A stretch of DNA of 64,000 bases, taken from Pseudomarimonas arenosa (lineage in GTDB: Bacteria; Pseudomonadota; Gammaproteobacteria; Xanthomonadales; Xanthomonadaceae). Within the stretch, counting starts at the first letter, position 1, and each line of letters starts with the position of its first letter. Below the pieces are notes generated by a model. It was not told where the DNA came from, searched no databases, and was given only the letters and a program-made list of their open reading frames with translations. The stretch spans positions 62,001 through 126,000 of the forward strand of contig NZ_JACYTR010000007.1 in the NCBI RefSeq assembly GCF_014841215.1, given 5' to 3'. Below are positions 56,641 to 64,000 of the stretch, in pieces. The position numbers were made by a program, and so were the translations under genes.

Positions 56641-57823
56641 GCACAAGACCACGCCGCTCACGGAGACGGGTGAGGCGCTGAACGCGGTTGCTGATGAGGC
56701 CAGCGCCTGGCTGGCCCTGGCCCGGGTCGAGGGCCTGGGCGGGGGAGGTATACGGCGCCTGCTCGATATCCATGGCAACGCCCTGGCCGCTTGGCGGGCG
56801 CTGCCCCATGGCGGCTTGCAAGCAGGCCTGACACCGGCGGTCGTCAAGTCCGCCGCAAAGCTCGACCTGGCCGCACTGGAGCAGGATCGCGCCTGGCTGG
56901 CCAGTCCCGACTGCCACCTGCTGCCCTGCACCGACCCTCTATTTCCGCCGCAACTTGCCGAGACTCCCAACGCGCCGGCCCTGCTGTTCCTGCGCGGCGA
57001 CCCGCAGTTGCTATGCCAGCCGCAAGTGGCCGTGGTCGGCAGCCGCAACCCCACCGCTGCCGGACGCGACAATGCCTACGCCTTTGCCCGCGCCTTGGCC
57101 GAGGCCGGCCTGCTGATCACCAGCGGATTGGCTGAAGGCGTGGACAGCGCGGCCCATCGCGCCGCACTCGACGCCGGCCGCCCAACGCTGGCCGTCATGG
57201 GCACTGGCGTCGACCGGATCTACCCCGCCCACAATGCCCGTCTGGCTGCCGAAATCGTCGGCCATGGCGCTCTGATCAGCGAGTTTCCACCGGGAACACC
57301 AGCCCGCCGCGATCATTTCCCACGGCGTAACCGCATCGTGGTCGGACTCAGCCTGGGCACCCTGGTGATCGAGGCTGCGCTGAAGAGCGGCGCCTTGATC
57401 AGCGCACGCCAGGCGGTCGAGGCAGGTCGCGAAGTGTTCGCCCTGCCCGGCTCGATCCACAACCCCCTGGCCAAAGGCTGTCATCGACTGATCCGCGACG
57501 GCGCGCACCTGATCGAGACCGCCGATGAGATCATCGCAATGCTCGGCCCGGCCGCCCTTCGCCTCGGCCAGCAGCTGCAGCAGCGCCTCGGCGAGGCTGC
57601 GCGCGTGGACGACCCCGGCAGCGAACTGCTGCCAGCGGGGCTGCCCGGCGACCCCGACTATCAGCGTTTGTGGCGCGCCCTGGATCACAGTCCCAGCAGC
57701 GCAGTTCAGCTACAGCAGCGAACCGGGTTGACCGCTCAGGCCCTATCCTCCATGCTGCTGCGCCTTGAGCTGGATGGCTGGATCGACGCCCGTGCCGGGC
57801 GCTACCTGCGCCGTTCTGGCTGA
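56567..57823 (+). CDS. dprA: DNA-processing protein DprA
   Basis: DprA loads RecA on incoming single-stranded DNA during natural transformation. The product has a helical SAM-like start (LARVEGLGGGGIRRLLDIHG), the extended Rossmann domain (VAVVGSRNPTAAGRDNAYAF, SGLAEGVDSAAHRAAL, MGTGVDRIYPAHN, HFPRRNRIVVGLS, and ALPGSIHNPLAKGCHRLI) and a C-terminal winged-helix domain (about 345-418). The start is uncertain. The only in-frame ATG, at 56567, overlaps the LysM gene by 74 bp and adds about 45 unconserved residues; no GTG or TTG lies between it and the domain, so the alternative would be a CTG near 56679. Confidence 0.93.
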   Translation: MASARLSWKTSCAHRCDCSKSHSAEHKTTPLTETGEALNAVADEASAWLALARVEGLGGGGIRRLLDIHGNALAAWRALPHGGLQAGLTPAVVKSAAKLDLAALEQDRAWLASPDCHLLPCTDPLFPPQLAETPNAPALLFLRGDPQLLCQPQVAVVGSRNPTAAGRDNAYAFARALAEAGLLITSGLAEGVDSAAHRAALDAGRPTLAVMGTGVDRIYPAHNARLAAEIVGHGALISEFPPGTPARRDHFPRRNRIVVGLSLGTLVIEAALKSGALISARQAVEAGREVFALPGSIHNPLAKGCHRLIRDGAHLIETADEIIAMLGPAALRLGQQLQQRLGEAARVDDPGSELLPAGLPGDPDYQRLWRALDHSPSSAVQLQQRTGLTAQALSSMLLRLELDGWIDARAGRYLRRSG

Positions 57824-57940
57824 GGCCCGCTACCGCCCCGGGTCAGGATCGGCCAGCCAGCCAGCGCCGTGGCCAGGCGGCTGTAACGCGCAAAACGCAT
57901 CATGTTGCCCGCCGCCTACGCGGCGACAGGCAGAGGTGGA

Positions 57941-58414
57941 ATGAAAGAGAACGTATTGGACGTCCTGCTGTACCTGTTTGAACACTACTTCTATGAGGAT
58001 CCGGACGGCGTCAGCGATCGCGAATCGCTGCGCGGCGGATTGCTGGAAGCGGGCTTCAGCGGCGACGAGATCGGCAAGGCCTTTGAATGGCTGGAGGCCC
58101 TGGCCCGAGCGCGACGGGCAGATTTCACCGCCACAGCGCACGGCCCGACCCGAGTTTTTGCGGCCGCCGAACAGGCTCGCCTGGGCACGGAAGGGCTGGG
58201 CTTTCTGATCTTCCTGGAGCAGATCGGGGTGCTCGATCCGTCGCAGCGTGAACTCGCAGTTGACCGCGCAATGGCGCTCGATGACGACACGATCGACTTG
58301 GATGACCTCAAATGGGTCATCCTGATGGTGCTCTTCAACCAGCCCGGACAGGAGGCCGCCTTTGCCTGGATGGAGAGCCACCTGTTCGACCGTGAAGGCG
58401 GCCTGCTGCACTGA
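57941..58414 (+). CDS. smg: Smg family protein (DUF494)
   Basis: A 157-residue Smg/DUF494 protein, nearly always encoded beside dprA and topA. The start MKENVLDVLLYLFEHYFYED (ATG at 57941) and the C-terminal LDDLKWVILMVLFNQPGQEA and the acidic stretch before it are the family signatures. The function is unknown; the conserved neighbourhood points to a link with DNA processing. AGGTGG lies six bases before the ATG. Confidence 0.92.
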   Translation: MKENVLDVLLYLFEHYFYEDPDGVSDRESLRGGLLEAGFSGDEIGKAFEWLEALARARRADFTATAHGPTRVFAAAEQARLGTEGLGFLIFLEQIGVLDPSQRELAVDRAMALDDDTIDLDDLKWVILMVLFNQPGQEAAFAWMESHLFDREGGLLH

Positions 58415-58558
58415 AATGGCAGCGGCCTGTCGTCGGGCATTTCGGCTTTCTTGCTTGACAGCTCTTCAGCCCCTGTGTTTCCACTGAATTAAGGAACGGG
58501 CCAGCCCCTGGGGAGAGGGGCCGGTGCCGTTATCACCACTACGCGGGCAGAGGCACGC

Positions 58559-61036
58559 ATGCCAAAAAACCTTTTGATCGTGGAATCGCCTGCCAAGGCG
58601 AAGACCATCAACAAGTATCTGGGCAAGGATTTCCAGGTACTGGCCTCGTATGGCCACGTTCGCGACTTGGTGCCGAAAGAAGGCGCGGTCGATCCGGACA
58701 ACGGCTTCGCCATGAATTACAGCCTGATCGACAAGAACGAGCGCCACGTCGACGCTATCGCCAAGGCGGCCCGCGATGCTGATGCGCTGTATCTGGCCAC
58801 CGACCCGGATCGCGAGGGCGAGGCCATCAGCTGGCACATCGCCGAGATTTTGAAGGAACGCGGCCTGCTGAAGGACAAGCCGCTGCGCCGGGTGGTGTTC
58901 AGTGAAATCACCCCACGCGCCATCAAGGAGGCGATGGCCTCGCCGCGCGTGGTCTCCAGCGACCTGGTCAACGCTCAGCAGGCGCGCCGCGCCCTGGACT
59001 ATCTGGTCGGCTTCAATCTGTCGCCGGTGCTGTGGCGCAAGGTGCAGCGCGGCCTGTCGGCTGGCCGCGTGCAAAGCCCGGCGCTGCGGATGATCGTCGA
59101 GCGCGAGGAGGAGATCGAAGCCTTCGTCGCCCGCGAGTACTGGTCGGTCGAAGCCGACTGCCAGCACCCCAGCCAACCGTTCAGCGCCCGCCTGGTGAAA
59201 CTCGACGGAGCCAAGTTCGAGCAGTTCACCATCACCGATGGCGACAGCGCGGAAAAGGCGCGCGAGCGCCTGCTGCGTGCCGCCGGCGGCCAGCTGCTGG
59301 TCAGCGATGTGCAGTCAAAGGAGCGCAAGCGCCGGCCGGCGCCACCGTTCATCACCTCGACCCTGCAGCAGGAAGCGGCGCGCAAGCTCGGCTTCTCGAC
59401 CAGCCGCACCATGCGCCTGGCACAGAAGCTGTACGAAGGCGTGGCCCTGGGCGGCGAAGGCACGGTCGGCCTGATCAGCTACATGCGTACCGACTCGACC
59501 CATCTGTCGCAGGAGGCGGTGGCCGAATTGCGCGACACCATCCTGCGCGAATTCGGCCAGCATGCTCTGCCGGCCCAGGCCAATGTCTACAAGACCAAGT
59601 CGAAGAATGCCCAGGAAGCGCATGAGGCAATCCGCCCCACTTCGGCCTTGCGCACACCCAAGTCCGTCGCCAGCTTTCTCGACCCGGATTCGCTGCGCCT
59701 GTACGAGCTGATCTGGAAGCGCGCGGTCGCCTGCCAGATGATCCACGCCACCCTCAACACGGTATCGGTGGAACTGGCTGCTGGCAGTGATCATGCCTTC
59801 CGCGCCACCGGCACCACGGTGATCGACCCCGGCTTTCTGGCGGTGTACGAAGAAGGCAAGGACCAGAAGGGCGCCGACGACGATGACGAAGGCCGCAAGC
59901 TGCCAACCCTGCGCAAAGGCGAGAAGATCAATCTCGGCGGAGTCGAGATCAAGCAGCACTTCACCGAGCCGCCGCCGCGCTATTCCGAGGCCAGTCTGGT
60001 CAAGGCACTGGAAGAGCATGGCATCGGCCGCCCCAGCACCTATGCCAGCATCATCCAGGTGCTGCTGAATCGCGACTATGTGTACCTCGACAGTCGCCGC
60101 TTTCGCCCCACCGACGTCGGCCGGGCGGTCGCCAAGTTCTTATCCAGCCATTTCACCCAGTACGTCGACTACGACTTCACCGCCAAGCTCGAAGACGAGC
60201 TCGACGCGGTGAGTCGCGGCGAGGAGGAATGGCAGCCGCTGATGGAGCGGTTCTGGAAGCCGTTCAAGGCCCTGGTCGACGACAAGGCCGAGTCGGTCGA
60301 CCGCAGTGAAGCCACCGGCGCCCGCGAGCTGGGCACCGACCCGGCCAGCGGCAAGCCGGTCAGCGTACGGCTTGGCCGCTATGGACCGTTCGCCCAGATC
60401 GGCACCGCCGACGACGAGGAAAAGCCCAAGTTCGCCAGCCTACGCCCCGGCCAGAGCATGCATACCATCGCCCTAGCCGAAGCGCTGGAGCTGTTCAAGC
60501 TGCCACGCACCCTGGGTGAAGATGAGGGTGAAAGCGTCAGTGTCGCGATCGGCCGCTTCGGTCCATTCGTCAAACGGGGCAGCCTGTACGCTTCGCTAAA
60601 GAAAGAAGACGACCCCTACACCATCGACTTCGCCACCGCCGTGGAGCGGATCCGCGAGAAACAGCAGCTCATCGCCAACCGCACGATCAAGACCTTCGAA
60701 GGCAGCGAGATCCAGATCCTCAACGGTCGCTACGGCCCGTACATCACCGACGGCAACCGCAACGGCAAGATCCCGAAGGATCGCGAACCGGCCAGTCTGA
60801 GCCTGGCCGAATGCGAGGAGATCATTGCCAATGCCCCCGAGCGCCCGGCCCGCGGTCGCTTTGGCAAGAAATCCGCCGCCAAAAAGGCGCCGGCAAAAAA
60901 GGCCGCGGCAAAGAAAACCGGCGTGAAAAAGGCCTCGGCCAAGAAAGCCGCCAAGAAGGCGGCAAGCAAGACTTCGCCAGCGAAGAAAGCAGTTAAGAAG
61001 GCCGCGACCAAGAAAGCCAGCAAGCCCGCTGAGTGA
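58559..61036 (+). CDS. topA: DNA topoisomerase I, with lysine-rich C-terminal tail
   Basis: TopA relaxes negative supercoils. The 825-residue enzyme has the TOPRIM domain (LLIVESPAKAKTINKYLG, DPDREGEAISWH), the cleavage domain with Tyr at about 308 (LISYMRTDSTH) and GIGRPSTYASIIQVL near 490. The C-terminal part has repeated topoisomerase C-terminal repeats (VRLGRYGPFAQIG, VAIGRFGPFVKRG, ILNGRYGPYITDG) without Cys4 zinc fingers, unlike E. coli. It ends in about 58 residues of Lys/Ala repeats (AAKKAPAKKAAAKK...), like histone H1 or mycobacterial TopA tails. A TTGACA at 58455-58460 may be part of its promoter. Confidence 0.96.
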   Translation: MPKNLLIVESPAKAKTINKYLGKDFQVLASYGHVRDLVPKEGAVDPDNGFAMNYSLIDKNERHVDAIAKAARDADALYLATDPDREGEAISWHIAEILKERGLLKDKPLRRVVFSEITPRAIKEAMASPRVVSSDLVNAQQARRALDYLVGFNLSPVLWRKVQRGLSAGRVQSPALRMIVEREEEIEAFVAREYWSVEADCQHPSQPFSARLVKLDGAKFEQFTITDGDSAEKARERLLRAAGGQLLVSDVQSKERKRRPAPPFITSTLQQEAARKLGFSTSRTMRLAQKLYEGVALGGEGTVGLISYMRTDSTHLSQEAVAELRDTILREFGQHALPAQANVYKTKSKNAQEAHEAIRPTSALRTPKSVASFLDPDSLRLYELIWKRAVACQMIHATLNTVSVELAAGSDHAFRATGTTVIDPGFLAVYEEGKDQKGADDDDEGRKLPTLRKGEKINLGGVEIKQHFTEPPPRYSEASLVKALEEHGIGRPSTYASIIQVLLNRDYVYLDSRRFRPTDVGRAVAKFLSSHFTQYVDYDFTAKLEDELDAVSRGEEEWQPLMERFWKPFKALVDDKAESVDRSEATGARELGTDPASGKPVSVRLGRYGPFAQIGTADDEEKPKFASLRPGQSMHTIALAEALELFKLPRTLGEDEGESVSVAIGRFGPFVKRGSLYASLKKEDDPYTIDFATAVERIREKQQLIANRTIKTFEGSEIQILNGRYGPYITDGNRNGKIPKDREPASLSLAECEEIIANAPERPARGRFGKKSAAKKAPAKKAAAKKTGVKKASAKKAAKKAASKTSPAKKAVKKAATKKASKPAE

Positions 61037-61044
61037 AGCACAAC

Positions 61045-61077
61045 ACGCCAGCGCGCCGTGCCCCGGCTCGCTGGCGT
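61045..61077. terminator. Hairpin between convergent topA and lipoprotein genes
   Basis: ACGCCAGCG (61045-61053) and CGCTGGCGT (61069-61077) form a perfect 9-bp stem with a 15-nt loop. No T-run follows on either strand, so termination would be weak or Rho-assisted. Confidence 0.45.
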
Positions 61078-61098
61078 CAGTGCAGGCATAAGGCCAGG

Positions 61099-61539
61099 CT
61101 ACAAGCGGTAGGCCACACCATTGCGGATCTGCACCCGCGCACCTTCATACAAGCCACCCCGCTGGTGTTGCTCGAACACCAGCCGGCGGCCGTCATCCAT
61201 CCGCACGAACACCGCATACAGATCGCGCTGATTGCGCTCGCGTTCGATCTTGTTGCCGGCGATGCCGCCAGCAATGGCACCGGCCGCCGTGGCTGCCTTG
61301 CGGCCACTGCCACTGCCGACCTGATTGCCTATCACACCACCGACGATGGCCCCCAGCACGGCACCACCGCCGCTGGTACGGCCGCTACCGTGCGCCACCA
61401 ACTCGATGTCTTCCACCACGCCGCAATTGACACAACGGCTGTAGTGACTGCCACCGGCATAGCCGTAGCCGCCGGAAGATGCACAACCAACCAGGGCAAA
61501 ACTAAACAATGCGCTAAGGAGGAGGGCGTTGCGATTCAT
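61099..61539 (-). CDS. Glycine-zipper 2TM-domain lipoprotein (SlyB/OsmB-like)
   Basis: A 146-residue predicted outer-membrane lipoprotein. From the ATG at 61539 it has a signal peptide with lipobox L-V-G-C, then a Gly/Tyr-rich segment with a Cys pair (SRCVNCGVVEDIELV), a glycine-zipper region (GGAVLGAIVGGVIGNQVG and AATAAGAIAGGIAGNKIE) and a C-terminal beta domain (YAVFVRMDDGRRLVFEQHQ, GARVQIRNGVAYRL). This is the layout of Rickettsia 17-kDa antigen/SlyB proteins, which support the outer membrane under stress. It converges on topA. Confidence 0.9.
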   Translation of the reverse strand: MNRNALLLSALFSFALVGCASSGGYGYAGGSHYSRCVNCGVVEDIELVAHGSGRTSGGGAVLGAIVGGVIGNQVGSGSGRKAATAAGAIAGGIAGNKIERERNQRDLYAVFVRMDDGRRLVFEQHQRGGLYEGARVQIRNGVAYRL

Positions 61540-61927
61540 GCTGATCTCCGTAATCCGGGTCGGTAACGGCGAAGCAAGTGCCATACCAAGTTCTCCCAAA
61601 GCGCCAAAATGGCTCAACCACGCACGCTGGGGCCGTCGTCAACTCAGGCAGCCACCGTCCTGAGCATGCAAATTGCCAAAACTTCATGCAGCTTGAACGC
61701 CCTCTGCGCAGGGCATAGCGCAGTCTGCGATCTGCAATGCGCGCGTGCATCGACGCACACCCTGGCCATGCAGATTGCAATCGGGCCGGCCTCGACATCT
61801 CTGAGCCCAGCCTAAATCGGCATCGCTAAACCGTTGAATTGAGGCCGCAATCTGGCTTGCACGGTTGCCTTGGCATGCCGGTTGCTCGCCGAGAAGCAAC
61901 CCATTCGCCGCTCGTCTGGAGCCTCGT
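61540..61927. other. Intergenic region without a visible gene
   Basis: I see no supported gene in these 388 bp. Two near-copies of a CATGCAnATTGC motif (61667 and 61769, direct orientation) and a small hairpin GCCCT-CTGCGC-AGGGC near 61700 are present. The region must hold the divergent promoters of the glycine-zipper lipoprotein and the protease gene. Confidence 0.4.
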
Positions 61928-63211
61928 ATGTCTCAGCGCAACCCGATGTTATTGGGACTCGGATTGGTCGTGCTCGGCCTATGCACTGCGCCAACGGGGT
62001 CTGCCGCCGATTGGCAGCAGACCGAGGCAGGCCGCGCCTTCCTGCAACGGCAAAGCATCCTGCGCAGCCAGGGCCAGCCGGTGGGTCCGAGCAAGGCGCT
62101 GACCGACCGCGTCTTTTCCGACGGTGGCTTCGAATCGCCTAACCCCTGCCTGGAAGACCGTGATAGCGATGGTCTGGCCGACTGTGTCGAAACCCTAACA
62201 GGTCATTTCATCGACATTAGCGATACCGGCACCGACCCGGACAATCCCGACAGCGACAGCGATGGCCTGCTGGACGGCGAGGAAGTGCTGGGCAGCGAAA
62301 CCGGTCTCGACCTGCCGGCGATGGGTGTCAGCCCGTTACGCCGCGACATTCTGCTCGAATACGACTGGTTCGAGTCCGACTATTCCTGCGGGCCACACAG
62401 CCAACGCCCAACCGTCGCCGCAATCGAGCGCCTGGCCGACATGTTTGCCAGTGCACCAGTACAAAACCCCGACGGCAGCTTCGGCATCCATCTGGTGCAG
62501 GACTACGGTCAAGGTGGGCTGTATCAGGGCGGCAATCGCATCGACGGCTATCATCCGGTGTTACCAGGCGCGCTCGATGCCACCTTCTATGAAATCAAAC
62601 AGGCCAATTTCGATCCGGCCCGGCTGGGCTACTTCCGCTATGTGATGCTGCCGCATCAGTACAACGGCGGCTCGTTCAGCAGCGGCTATGCCGAAGTGGT
62701 GGGTGATGACGCCATCGTCGCCCTGCAGTGCTTCAACAATGACGATTACCTGGCCCGCACCATGGCCCACGAACTCGGCCACCTGCTGGGACTGCTGCAC
62801 GGTGGCTTTGAATGGTGCAACCACAAGCCCAACTACAACTCGCTGATGAACTACCGCTACCAGTTTGCCGGCATTGACCATGACTGCGATGCCCAAGGGG
62901 ATCCGCTGGGCGATGACTTCTCGATTGGCGCTCGCGTGCTACTGAATGAGTCGGAACTCAGTGAAACCGCAGGTGTATGCGGCGCGCAGCCGGTCGACTG
63001 GAACGGTGACGGCACGCTCGACGAACAGCTCGAATACGACCTCAATCCTACCGGCGGTTGTAGCGGCACGTTCTCGATGCTGCACGACTTTGATGACTGG
63101 ACGAATCTGACTTTTGCCGGCCTGGCCGACCGTACCGGCGCCCTGAAATCAGTGCAGAGCGAGGTCGGCTGCGCCGGCGCCCCGCCCAGCCCGACCCACA
63201 AGGCGCGATAG
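61928..63211 (+). CDS. Secreted zinc metalloprotease-like protein with calcium-binding repeats
   Basis: A 427-residue exported protein. After the signal peptide (MLLGLGLVVLGLCTAPTGSA) come two thrombospondin-type-3-like calcium repeats (DRDSDGLADCVE at about 74-85, DNPDSDSDGLLDGEE at about 104-118). The catalytic region has HELGHLLGLLH (His281, Glu282, His285, His291), the metzincin HExxHxxGxxH zinc motif, followed by SLMNYRYQF, a plausible Met-turn. Several Cys could form disulfides. Apart from the motif I do not recognise the family, and substrate is unknown. A second D-x-N-x-D-G-x-L-D loop (DWNGDGTLDEQ) occurs near residue 358. Confidence 0.82.
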   Translation: MSQRNPMLLGLGLVVLGLCTAPTGSAADWQQTEAGRAFLQRQSILRSQGQPVGPSKALTDRVFSDGGFESPNPCLEDRDSDGLADCVETLTGHFIDISDTGTDPDNPDSDSDGLLDGEEVLGSETGLDLPAMGVSPLRRDILLEYDWFESDYSCGPHSQRPTVAAIERLADMFASAPVQNPDGSFGIHLVQDYGQGGLYQGGNRIDGYHPVLPGALDATFYEIKQANFDPARLGYFRYVMLPHQYNGGSFSSGYAEVVGDDAIVALQCFNNDDYLARTMAHELGHLLGLLHGGFEWCNHKPNYNSLMNYRYQFAGIDHDCDAQGDPLGDDFSIGARVLLNESELSETAGVCGAQPVDWNGDGTLDEQLEYDLNPTGGCSGTFSMLHDFDDWTNLTFAGLADRTGALKSVQSEVGCAGAPPSPTHKAR

Positions 63212-63220
63212 GAGAATGAC

Positions 63221-63442
63221 ATGCGTATGCGATATCTGCTTCCCGGCGTGCTGTTGATCCTGCTCGGCATCCTGAGTCTGATCGGCAAGCTAAGTTGGCA
63301 GGAAGACAAGGAACTGGTGCGGATCGGCGATGCCGAGCTATCGGTCAAACAGGAACGCTCGCCGGCCGACTGGGTCGGTTATGGCCTGTTGTTCGCCGGT
63401 GGCGTGCTGGTGGTGGGCGGACTGGCCTCACGACGACCGTGA
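63221..63442 (+). CDS. Small two-helix membrane protein
   Basis: A 73-residue protein with an N-terminal helix (YLLPGVLLILLGILSLI) and a C-terminal helix (WVGYGLLFAGGVLVVGGLAS), separated by a charged segment (QEDKELVRIGDAELSV). This resembles small DUF3185-type membrane proteins. It starts 9 bp after the protease stop with AGGAGAATGAC as ribosome-binding region. Its TGA stop overlaps the GTG start of the hemerythrin gene, so the two are coupled. Confidence 0.72.
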   Translation: MRMRYLLPGVLLILLGILSLIGKLSWQEDKELVRIGDAELSVKQERSPADWVGYGLLFAGGVLVVGGLASRRP

Positions 63443-63978
63443 CTTTCAACTCGCAGGCGATGGGAGTATCACCACTGATGCAGCCTGGATACCGCTTTTT
63501 CGCCGCCGAACTCGATCTGTTCGAGCTGGTGCGTGACGACCACGCACGCCAGCGCGAGTGGCTGCAGGCCCTGTCCCGGCCGAACCTGAGCCTGCCCGAG
63601 CGGCAACAGGGCGCGCTTGAGCTGGGCCACTGGCTAAGCGTGCATGCCGCTGCTGAACGCGCAACCCTGTACGCCACCCTGCGCGAGCAGGAGGCCGGCG
63701 AACTGGCTGTGCTATGCAGCATCGACGAACACCGCTATATCAACCAACTGCTGCGTGAGCTGTGGATGTTGTCCGAGCGGGCCTCGCCCACCGCCTGGGC
63801 GCGGGCGGTGCAGGCCCTGAGTCGCGAGATCGAAGCCCATCAGGAAGAAGAAGAGCATGCGATCTTCTGCCTGCTGGGCGAACACATCTCAGCGCAACAG
63901 CGGGTGCAGCTTGCGCATGATTACCAACGCGAAACCGGCCTGCAACACATGCTGTTGCAGCCCGAGCTGCCGGCCTGA
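63439..63978 (+). CDS. Hemerythrin-domain protein
   Basis: An up to 179-residue hemerythrin-like four-helix protein. Likely iron ligands are His in VRDDHARQREWL, His in LSVHAAAERATLY, His in CSIDEHRYINQLL, and the HQEEEEHAIF pattern near the C-terminal third. Such domains bind O2 or NO, or sense iron. The GTG at 63439 overlaps the upstream stop (GTGA); ATGs at 63460 and 63478 are alternatives, the latter with GGGAG upstream. The protein ends 22 bp before the window edge. Confidence 0.82.
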   Translation: MTFNSQAMGVSPLMQPGYRFFAAELDLFELVRDDHARQREWLQALSRPNLSLPERQQGALELGHWLSVHAAAERATLYATLREQEAGELAVLCSIDEHRYINQLLRELWMLSERASPTAWARAVQALSREIEAHQEEEEHAIFCLLGEHISAQQRVQLAHDYQRETGLQHMLLQPELPA

Positions 63979-64000
63979 GGCCGCGCCGCTCAGGCCTCGC

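Noticed and set aside
61609-61815. A 68-codon plus-strand frame in the gap before the protease gene
   Set aside because: It has no ribosome-binding site and no family features, and it begins near the opposite lipoprotein's leader. It was treated as intergenic.

Overview
The window is a dense, GC-rich gammaproteobacterial chromosome segment. Gene content and order point to the Xanthomonadales/Lysobacterales: lptM-dapF-DUF484-xerC-hslV-hslU, mreBCD-mrdA-rodA, a rsmB-DUF4390-ntrY block with fmt-def and a divergent LysM-dprA-smg-topA block, an HslV with a propeptide, and a topoisomerase I with a lysine-rich tail instead of zinc fingers. This placement is inferred from protein content and synteny; no rRNA or tRNA gene was seen. 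Almost everything is core genome. There is no prophage, insertion sequence, integron or CRISPR array.

Layout. 1-11.3 kb, mostly minus strand: glnE (cut by the window edge), mgtE, ubiE, a plus-strand ElaA-like acetyltransferase, DUF971, an NTF2-like exported protein, then hslU, hslV, xerC, DUF484, dapF and a 40-residue LptM lipoprotein. hslVU has a sigma-32-like promoter. 11.4-16.9 kb: an unknown gene behind a near-consensus sigma-28 (FliA) promoter, a secreted prolyl oligopeptidase, a UPF0316 membrane protein, and a divergent GNAT / RimK-like ATP-grasp pair with overlapping start codons. 16.9-24.5 kb: the rod-shape operon mreB-mreC-mreD-mrdA-rodA, a PfkB kinase, queD and a phasin. 24.6-29.6 kb: a MAPEG protein, a three-gene signalling set (cNMP+FHA, coiled coil+FHA, STAS), glmU and a lipoprotein, then a broken GGDEF remnant. 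30.1-37.5 kb: the ATP synthase operon atpIBEFHAGDC with a terminator after atpC. 37.6-45.2 kb: a membrane-fusion protein, ABC ATPase, two MacB-like permeases, a sigma-54-activating response regulator and its histidine kinase, in one direction behind a sigma-54-type promoter. 45.4-64 kb: a LOG-family protein, a secreted beta-rich protein, TfoX-C and free-methionine sulfoxide reductase, bioD, an NtrY kinase without its usual NtrX, rsmB-fmt-def, LysM-dprA-smg-topA, a glycine-zipper lipoprotein, a secreted metzincin-type protease, and a hemerythrin gene.

The most unusual structure is a family of long intercistronic hairpins whose arms are tandem 7-base repeats (GTGATTN in the atp operon, GGGAKTC elsewhere). 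Five copies occur (hslV/hslU, atpA/atpG, atpG/atpD, atpD/atpC, ABC permease/response regulator). Each sits 0-9 nt after the stop codon of the upstream gene of an operon; one arm has grown to 11 perfect tandem heptamers. The other strong leads are the orphan sigma-28 gene, the self-contained sigma-54-controlled exporter, and the cNMP/FHA/STAS operon with altered key residues.
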